Source of the DNA: Spirogloea muscicola
Lineage: Eukaryota; Streptophyta; Zygnematophyceae; Spirogloeales; Spirogloeaceae
Length of the DNA: 15,602 nucleotides
Direction: 5' to 3'
Assembly (NCBI GenBank): GCA_009602725.1
Contig: WELB01000026.1
Location: 855,776 to 871,377 of the forward strand
Position 1 is the stretch's first letter. Each line of letters opens with the position of its first letter. Both the position numbers and the translations under genes were made by a program. This document shows, one piece after another, positions 9,506 through 15,602 of the stretch. The notes beneath the pieces are model-generated. The model did no database searches and was not told the DNA's origin. It worked only from the letters and a program-made list of their open reading frames with translations.

Positions 9506-9590
9506 TAGGTTATGTAGGGTTTAAGATGTGCTTGCCTTTGTACTTGGCCATTTGGCCTTCGTTTGTTTCAAACACACGAAATTCTTCCTA
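9506..9590. mobile_element. 85-bp insertion with 6-bp target duplication
   Basis: Interrupts the retrotransposon coding region. CCCCTG occurs immediately before (9500-9505) and at the end of the insert (9591-9596), and the uninterrupted copy at 4606-5125 has only one equivalent. The insert starts TAGG and ends CCTA, a minimal 4-bp inverted terminus, and contains the near-palindrome GGCCATTTGGCC. Too short to encode anything; MITE-like in form, family unknown. Confidence 0.5.
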
Positions 9591-9710
9591 CCCCTGACGA
9601 AATCCAGAGGCAGCAGCGAGAGCACGGCCAGCACGCAGGCGCAACGCGTTACACACAGCGGAACAGGCAGCAGATTCGACCGCCCACGTGTCAGCTGAAG
9701 AGGTCCTCAT

Positions 9711-10246
9711 CTTTCACCGCGTCGCTCGGGATCTGCCGGATCTGACGGCCAAATGGCGCCCGCTGAGTTCGAGGTCATCGCTGCCGTCCCTCCCTATCTT
9801 CACAGACGTGATAAGGAAAACCAGAAGTGCAAAGAATTTGAAAGAAGCGGAATTGAACAACTTCGTTCCAACTGCAACCCTCCCTCGTTCATCCTGGTCC
9901 AAGATGCTGTTATTTAGCGTTCGAGGGTGGGCCCCAGACGACGCTCCACCCGTTGCCTTCTCCGGAAAGCAAGCGCGGCAAGATTAACTGGTGGCTGGGA
10001 GAGGCCAGTTCAAAGGAATGGACTTCTCCGGAAAAGCAAATGAGAGCTTGATTGAGGTCATTCAATAGATCACTATTCAAGTCCCGCAACGCACCCCCGG
10101 CCTATCCGATCTAACCAGGGCCCGCAAGTGGCATTGACAGAGCTGTTCCTTCTCCCTCTCGCACGCCGGCAGTCGCACCTATTTTTCTTAGAGCCCTCCA
10201 TCTGTCACTAGCGCCGCCGCGCCGCCGCTGCTCTCCGCGTGCCTGC
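9711..10246. other. Intergenic DNA with a retrotransposon tail fragment
   Basis: 9960-10016 matches the 3' UTR of the element at 15322-15602 (shared GATTAACTGGTGGCTGGGAG), a fragment of that subfamily on the minus strand. Open frames across 9688-9987 show no recognisable product. 10080-10246 lies upstream of the next gene model and may hold its promoter and 5' UTR, but I see no defined element. Confidence 0.45.
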
Positions 10247-12154
10247 ATGCATAGCTGGCCGCGACGCCCGCCGCCTCGCTCGCTTGCGCCCCGGCGGCCG
10301 CGCCTCGGAGGCTACTCTTGCCACGGTGAGCAGTGCGCCAATCCAAGGGACCCATGCTTTGGGCCGTCGGGCGGTCAGAGTCTAAGAACTTGGACGTACC
10401 TACATTTGGCCACTACCGATGAAGTGTGTACCCGATCTCTTCATCGGCTGAGCGCTGTCCGAGTGGCCTCAGACATCTGCTGTGGCGGCAGGCCCCCTAA
10501 CAAGGCGTGTGGCATCAAGCCCTCGTATAGCTGGTGCTGAGGACTTGGTAAGCCCTCTGCTTGCATATCCGTATGCTATTCCTTGCTCCTGTAGCTGAGC
10601 AAAGACTAGACCCTGACTTGCTGCCTCTTGAAGTAGCTTATGTCTTCCCGGCTCTGTGGCTAACCTGCATGAATTGGAATTTGGCCCAGGATGCATTTGC
10701 TTTATTTTCAGCTTTTGCTGACCACATTGATCTGAGTCAAGGGGCCACAAAAGCTGGGCTTGACATTTTGAAGAGCCTCAACGTCCCCAGTAGGCTCCTG
10801 CAGAGACCCCCATGTGAGCTATCATCGGCCTTCGTCCAGACCTATCTTAGCTCTTACAAGAATGCTGAGAGAATGCAGTGAGCCAGCTCTGCAGATGTAT
10901 AGTATCTGTACTTCCAAGAGACATCTGAGAGTAGTGCATCTGGCCATAGCTTTACAGGAACTGTGCTAATACGATTGTGTGATGCGATGTTCATTGAGTT
11001 GTCAGCACATGTAAGGCTTGACATGGTCGAGCTGGAAGGATTTGGCCCCTTCAAGGGTGTCGTGAGGTACCCACTGTCCAACAGGGGTGTCAGGATTGTT
11101 ACTGGCATGAACAAAGTCACCAGTGGCGCAAGCAGCAATGGAGCCGGGAAGACGTATCTTGTGATGGCGCCCCTTCGGGCGCTTACAGGTACTCATTGAA
11201 TCCTCCACGTGCAAAACTTATTTGCAACAGCTTTAGTCGCCTTCTTTCGTGTGGTTCTGACTCGCCAAAATGTCATCCACTGTCTTTGCCAGCATGGTGA
11301 CAATGTATGGACACTTTGTTTTGTACTCTCGATGACTCACTCTGCTTGGCTGGGGCCTTTCAGGTTCCATTGACACACGACCAGATTCTACTAAGGGGTT
11401 GTCAATTTCAGAAGTAGTCCACCAATCCGGCGCCCATGCCAGAGTGCGTGTAGAGGGCGTTGTCAACGGCAGACCATCCACAATTGAGCGCCAGGCTGGC
11501 AGGTACTGCAACATATGCTAGCAGCAAACATTGGCTCCCCTGCCCGTCATCTGAGAAGTAGAACTACAATGAATCAATAGCTGACTCCTTGCATAGCGAC
11601 TTCTGACCCTTCGTGTTCTAGTGGCCAGGAAGTCTATGCTGCTGTTCGTGTTAGACACAGAGGAGAGAATCTGTCAAGATATGCGACTCACACAGCAATG
11701 TATTGATGACCTGATGTGAGAATGCACTTAGAAACCCTCTGTCTCACATTACTGCAACATCATGCTCCCTCAATCTTTTGCATGTTTGCAAATGCTATAG
11801 ATGCTGACAATGTGATGAGTGATGTTGCCAACACCAGCGACAACTGCTATAGTTGCACTACTTGAGCCACAGCTGTTGTTCTCATCCTGATCACAATGCG
11901 TCATTGAGTCTGAGGCTTGACATTGCAGAGACACGCTCAAGCTCCCATGCGGGAAGGCGGAGTGCAGAGTCTCCCCAATGACGGAGTTGCAGAAGGAAGG
12001 ATGCTCTCGAAAAGCCAGGGGCTACGGAGTCTTGCAATTACGACCTCGAAGGAAGAGAAATCAGCCATCCATGCTCGTGGCAAATGGCCAGCCACCGATA
12101 CTTCCAGTGCCAGGCGGGGGCCCGCGCTCTTTGACCGCCGTGCCCCTAAGCTGA
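10247..12154 (+). CDS. SMC/Rad50-like P-loop ATPase, N-terminal part, truncated
   Basis: Model: 10247-10325, 10595-10877, 11016-11188, 11364-11502, 11629-11715 and, tentatively, 11929-12154. All phases join, giving 328 aa. The best supported part is exons 3-5: LEGFGPFKGVVRYPL, RGVRIVTGMN, a Walker A-type SSNGAGKT (Ser at the first Gly position), LVMAPLRALTGSIDTRPDS, then VRVEGVVNGRPSTIERQAGR and VLDTEERICQDMRLTQQCID. This order is that of the N-terminal ATPase half of SMC/Rad50/SbcC-type proteins, which act in chromosome structure and repair. The coiled coil and C-terminal half (signature, Walker B) are absent, so the product would not be a complete ATPase. Exon 1 is Arg/Pro-rich and could be a targeting peptide. 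Exon 2 is helical with no family recognised. The acceptor at 11014-11015 lacks a pyrimidine tract, and an alternative continuing frame through 10963 exists. Likely a truncated gene or pseudogene. Confidence 0.6.
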
Positions 12155-12189
12155 CGTGTAGCTAAGCTGCCACTGCTGCTGCACGTGAC

Positions 12190-12300
12190 TTTGAGAAGAG
12201 AAAGGGCTCGCCCACTGAGGATAGGGGCTGGAAAAGCCAGCTCAAAAAATGACGGGCCTTCAAGGGGCCCGGGCTGCGCACGGCTGCCTTGACCAGGCCG
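12190..12300 (-). mobile_element. Internally deleted LINE-like remnant
   Basis: Counterpart of the element at 4606-5125: the 3' UTR end (AGGGGCTGGAAAAGCCAG and following) is joined at about 12265 directly to the part that matches 5074 onward, skipping about 390 bp that the left copy retains. Confidence 0.6.
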
Positions 12301-12644
12301 ATCGGGCTAAGGCGAGGCGTCGCCACGCGGCAGCTTCCAGCCGCCGGCGGCACGTGGCGGGCTGGGTCAGGGGGGGCCCCACCTCCCTCACCGCCCTGCG
12401 CTATGGTGACCGAGCGGCTCGCTGCCTCGGCCACGCCCCCCCCTCCTCCTCCGACCTCGCCGGGGAGAGCAACACTCCTCCCCCTCCTCCGACCTCCCCG
12501 GGGGCTGGCTGCAGGCCAAGGCGCCGCCCCCGCCCCCCAGCCCCCCCCGCACCCCNGAGGAGATAGCATTCCCAGGCTACACTGGCCTTGGGGATTAAAG
12601 GTGGAGGGGCAGGTCGGAAATAGCGGTCTCGGGCGACACTGGCC
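12301..12644. other. GC-rich upstream region of the right gene copy
   Basis: Shares C-rich blocks such as GACCTCCCCGGGGGCTGGCT with 5230-5270. Contains an N at 12556 after a long C run. Possible promoter and 5' UTR; no site can be defined. Confidence 0.4.
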
Positions 12645-12675
12645 TTGGGATCGAAGGTGGAGGGGGAGCCAAATG
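12557..12675. repeat. Imperfect tandem repeat, two units of about 57 bp
   Basis: ACACTGGCCTTGGG recurs at 12579 and 12636 with similar flanks (ATAGC before, AAGGTGGAGGGG after). Absent from the left duplication copy. It begins right after the N at 12556. Confidence 0.65.
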
Positions 12676-14064
12676 GGCCAAAGAGCCTGCTCCAAAGAAA
12701 ACAGAACCATTCTTTCCGACCAAAGATAAGCGAGCGGAGGGCTGGGACCGAGCAGTTCGACTCGGTCCAGTTTCTTCCTTTGAGCCGACTTGCTGCCGCC
12801 GCCGCCGCCGCCGTCGCCGCCGCCTCCGCCTCGGCGTGGACCTCGCGGGCCCGCGACGGCCCCACCGGACAACTCATTCCACTCAACACACCCCGTTCCT
12901 CCGCCGGCGGCGGCGGTCCCGCCGCGGGAGGCCCACCGAGCCGCGGGACGGGCTGGGCGCTGCAGCCGGTCCTCAGCCGGCCGCCGGCCCTCCCCGCGCC
13001 CGCCTTCCAGGCGGCTGCCCACCTCCTCCAGCGCGTCGTGCTGGGCATCCGCCGCGCTCAGAACGACACGGCCACCACGCACGTCACCATCCTGCGCCGC
13101 GCCGCTCTGGCATCTCGCATCCACATGGAGGCCTTCCGCGACCACGTTCTGGCGTCCACAGGGGTCGCCGTGACAATCGGTGAGGACTACGAAGCCGCCG
13201 GCGGGGAGGGCGCCCTCGTCTTTAGCCTCGAAGTGGACTTTGAGCGCGGAGACTGGGACTGGGTCCTGGACACCTGCCCCATCCAGCTTGTTGACGACGC
13301 TCTGCGGCTCATAGCCATGGAGCTGGGCAGGGTGCTGATGGAGGGCAGGCTGCGCCCCTTCCTCTCGCCGGCGCATGCGTTGACTCCCAGCGTGATCATC
13401 GACTACAACAACCACTACATGCGCCTGGTGGTCGAGAACGCTAGCGTGCCCATCATCGCGGTGAGCGACAACCTGCGCATGGTCAAACCACGGCACGATC
13501 CTCTCTTCAATCGTGCTCGGAGCGCGCCATTGGCTGTGGCAGTGCTGGAAGTGACGTTCCAGGCTGCAGGCTTCCTGGTTGGCGAGAAGAGTATGGATGG
13601 CCAGACCAATCTCACGCGCATAGAGCAAGCTCTGGACGTCAAGGTGGTGTCGAAGAGTGTGATCGGCATCCTGCGCAGGTGCACTTGCAATACAGCTTTC
13701 TACCTACCATTTGCGCATAATGTGCTGCAATGCTGTGGCGAACAGTTGTCGCCCTATGCATGCCTTATGTGTAAGCCTGTGCCGTCGCTGGTAGAGTATC
13801 CACTGCCTGCTTAACACCTTGCTGTTTATTGAAAACAGATTCCAAATTACACCGTCGACTTTACCGACGATTCACGGTCCTACAGAAGCAGAGATCAATA
13901 CCGTGCTTGCGGCAAAGAATGTATTGCTGCACGCTATGGCAGAGTATGCCCGCCTGACAGACTTGAAGAGATTGGGCGTATATCTGACCGAGAGGGACTG
14001 TGATATAGAAATCACTGGATTGCACTTTAAATACAAGCCACCACCCCACATTGCATCGCCCTAA
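12645..14064 (+). CDS. Intact duplicated gene, unknown family, two exons
   Basis: Exons 12645-13678 and 13839-14064, intron 160 bp, donor AG|GTGCAC, acceptor AAAACAG; up to 419 aa. I do not recognise the family. The conserved body (about residue 95 on) is a soluble-looking mixed alpha/beta sequence without membrane segments. Notable stretches are HLLQRVVLGIRRAQ, VFSLEVDFERGDWDWVLDTC, DDALRLIAMELGRVLMEG, VIIDYNNHYMRLVVEN, AVAVLEVTFQAAGFLVGEK and TERDCDIEITGLHFKYKPPP. The frame is supported by comparison with 5501-6624: exon 2 differences are largely synonymous in this frame, and the 12-bp indel is in frame. The first 90 or so residues have no counterpart in the left copy and are low-complexity, so the ATG at 12645 is only the first in-frame one and the true start is uncertain. 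The long open frame on the opposite strand (12162-13628) is probably a GC-rich shadow. Confidence 0.72.
12790..12835. repeat. GCC/CCG-type trinucleotide repeat
   Basis: Run of GCC-type triplets, translated as an Ala-rich tract in the frame of the gene at 12645-14064. Not present in the left copy. Confidence 0.75.
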
Positions 14065-14439
14065 GTCCTGCAGCACGGGATGGCCGCAGCATAATGTATA
14101 GTAAATTTGCAAGGGCGCCAGTATGTTGCCACCTTGCTGCAATTTTAGGAAATCCTTCCACCTTGCTGGGTGCCCCTTCTCAGCAAGAAGCTCCAGTATG
14201 TCGAACTTACTTTGATATTAGCTCATGAAGTTGCTGCGAAAGTTGACGCAAACGGTCTCTAAACCCGCATCACTAGGTCTTATTGATGGACTTGGCCATC
14301 TGTAGGAGGTTATTACCTCGGAAGCCCCCTATTAGCAGCAAGAGAAACTATTGGCAAATTGCCATTGACCACAGAAATTAGTCTGGCTTTTATTTACTTA
14401 TGATTATTTCTGTAAAATTAAAATATAAATACATATATC
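14065..14439. other. 3' flank of the duplicated gene, uninterrupted by the cob insertion
   Basis: Closely matches 6625-6843 and 7230-7400. The pre-insertion site of the mitochondrial fragment is at 14277-14281 (CACTAGG-TCT-TATTGATGG). AT-rich around 14390-14450, perhaps the 3' end regions of convergent transcripts. Confidence 0.6.
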
Positions 14440-15285
14440 TTATATTTGCATTGGTGTAAGGGCAGGGTGATTCTGACCCATCACGAGCAAGCACTGCTGA
14501 TTTGACAGGAAATGTAAGAGTGCAGGACAGTTTCGTAGGCCCACAGTAGGCAGCCCAACTCGTTCAAGTCCTCCTGCATAGTTGTCTGGATAATTGCTCA
14601 ACACATGTAGGTCCTTGAAGTCATCATTGGGATCTAATATGCAGACTGGACAGGAGGTCGTGGTGCACCACATGAGCACATCTTGCAGACTGGCAAGGCG
14701 TGACACGCAATGGACCTTGCCTGCCGGATCATAGCCCGAAAATTTGCTGGAAAACCTGCAACAAAGGCTCACATGCCGTCAGTTGCGATAAGTTATTCGA
14801 AGACTGGCCTCGCAGCGTGGGCTCGACGCTCCGACCCACGGGAAGAGTGTGGACAGCAGATCTCGCAGTGGATACCATGTGCATGGCTTCTCCATTTACA
14901 TCTATGTATATATATCTGTACATATGTTACATGACCTTGGCAGCACGTGCTTGAGCTTACTCCGAGAGCGAGCTCAACAATCTCAAGATCCTGGTTCTCT
15001 TCCTTACCAGTGATAGCTGGCCGCATGGGCGGTTACGGAGGCAGCACCACTGACTGAATCTCAGAGTAGAGGAAGGCATGGGGCTAGGCGCTGCAGGCTG
15101 CGCACGGGGCGGCTGTGTGGCTGCTGTGAGTGGCGCCGTGCGACGTCGGCCTCCGCTTCTTCTCCGGCTGCCCGAACGTCAATACCTTGCACAGGCTGCA
15201 AATGGCCGTGCTTACTGAATGCGTGTGATTCCAGAACAACGATGAATGCTGCTACTAATAATATGGATTTCCTCGTGGCCATCAT
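14440..15285 (-). CDS. Possible secreted small protein gene, convergent, exon structure unresolved
   Basis: The minus strand from 15285 reads MMATRKSILLVAAFIVVLES, a good signal-peptide pattern (basic start, hydrophobic core), followed by a possible donor at GTATTG. A possible last exon (open to the TAA/TAG at 14440) begins after the acceptor TTTGTTGCAG near 14767 and encodes FSSKFSGYDPAGKVHC, SCPVCILDPNDDF and a Cys-containing tail; a GTAAGG donor lies near 15012. No frame runs through the middle without a stop, so at least one more intron or a broken gene is implied. Substitutions against 7660-8262 are not clearly biased to synonymous. Function unknown. Confidence 0.33.
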
Positions 15286-15321
15286 GGAGAGGCCGGCTTG
15301 ATAGAAGGGACCTGGGGATGA

Positions 15322-15602
15322 AAGAAGAAGAAGTGGCTCTCCCAATGGGGGCAAGGGAGCAAGCGCGGCCAGATTAACTGGTGGCTGGGAGAGGCCAGCC
15401 CAAAAGAATGGACAAGGTCTGAAGGAGTCGGAGTGCTAAGGACTGAGACAGCAGTAAGCGAACTCTAAGTAACCTCTCGTCAGTAGATGCAAGTCTGAGT
15501 AGCTAGCAGGCGGAAAGACGTCGCCCTGACGGAAGCCGGAGGCCGCCGCCAGAGCGCGGCCTGCGCGCAAGTGGACCGCAAAAGCTAGGGACCGCTGCAC
15601 AG
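15322..15602 (-). mobile_element. LINE-like element, diverged subfamily, runs off the window
   Basis: Starts with the same GAAGAAGAAG (TTC tail) and TGGCTCTCCCAATGGGGG end as the other copies. On the minus strand, 15597 to 15475 encodes HLRAGRALAAASGFRQGD and SDLHLLTR, matching 34 of 41 residues of the copy at 9324-9410 with no indel although most codons differ. Its frame reads past the stop position of the other copies to a TAG about 11 codons later. The 5' part lies beyond the window and could be longer than the other fragments. Confidence 0.75.

Larger units (their letters stand above)
8921..9710 (-). mobile_element. LINE-like retrotransposon fragment split by two nested insertions
   Basis: Collinear with 4606-4960 once two inserts are removed: the element is 8921-9088, then 9491-9505, then about 9597-9710. 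It begins (element 3' end) with a GAAGAAGAAG tract, which is a TTC-repeat tail on the minus strand, then the 3' UTR, then the coding end PPASVSDVRLLTR and stop (9041-9043). Upstream coding continues as LRLRAGRALAAASGFRQG at 9591-9644 and, more degraded, to about 9710. Across the joins GCTGGCGG / AAAACACTCCCCCTG / ACGAAATCCAGAGG aligns base for base in length with the copy at 4606-5125. Confidence 0.7.
11931..15323. repeat. Segmental duplication, right copy
   Basis: Direct copy of 4331-8276. Lacks the cob insertion and most of the retrotransposon body, but has extra sequence at 12556-12930 and about 130 bp near 14890-15020. Its left edge falls inside or next to the truncated ATPase gene, and its right edge abuts a TTC-tailed retrotransposon, which suggests the ends were set by, or attracted, mobile DNA. 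Confidence 0.9.

Noticed and set aside
9688-9987. Open frame of 99 codons
   Set aside because: It starts at a non-ATG codon, begins within the retrotransposon remnant on the opposite strand, and shows no recognisable content.
12162-13628. 488-codon open frame on the minus strand
   Set aside because: It is antisense to the duplicated gene, crosses the N and GC-rich tracts, and its composition is low complexity; differences between the two copies fit the plus-strand frame better.
13679-13814. Frame continuing past exon 1 with a Cys-rich tail
   Set aside because: This is retained intron: the left copy differs freely here, and the canonical donor and acceptor join exon 2 in phase.

Overview
This window is nuclear DNA of a eukaryote, most likely a chlorophyte (trebouxiophyte-like) green alga. 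The evidence is a ten-exon gene with GT-AG introns of 137-242 bp and GC-rich exons, whose product resembles plant EXO84, plus an AT-rich mitochondrial cytochrome b fragment of green-plant type inserted in the nuclear sequence. There are no bacterial operons, RNA genes or CRISPR arrays that I can support. The lineage is inferred from protein resemblance only.

Layout. 76-4083 (+): an apparently complete exocyst subunit gene, EXO84; the reading frame stays open to the left edge, so the start is uncertain. 4331-8276 and 11931-15323: two direct copies of a roughly 3.5-4 kb segment. Each carries a two-exon plus-strand gene of unrecognised family and a possible convergent minus-strand gene. The left copy (5501-6624) has an in-frame TAG and a GT-to-GC change at the splice donor, and a 386-bp mitochondrial cob fragment lies downstream of it at 6844-7229. 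The right copy (12645-14064) is intact and shows the same locus without the cob insertion.

8921-10016, between the copies, is a nest of fragments of a non-LTR (LINE-like) retrotransposon whose other pieces lie at 4606-5125, 12190-12300 and 15322-15602. Its C-terminal coding region is conserved mostly through synonymous changes. One fragment is split by a younger, 5'-inverted copy flanked by a 6-bp target duplication, and again by an 85-bp insert with another 6-bp duplication.

10247-12154 (+): a phase-consistent multi-exon model for a protein with an N-terminal helical segment joined to the N-terminal half of an SMC/Rad50-like P-loop ATPase. It is cut off where the right duplication copy begins, and its possible last exon would come from the repeat.

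Overall the left 4 kb is a conserved housekeeping gene. The remaining 11.5 kb is accessory, shaped by segmental duplication, retrotransposition and organelle DNA insertion. Three single N bases (5484, 8373, 12556), all in very GC-rich tracts, mark places where the assembly may be unreliable.
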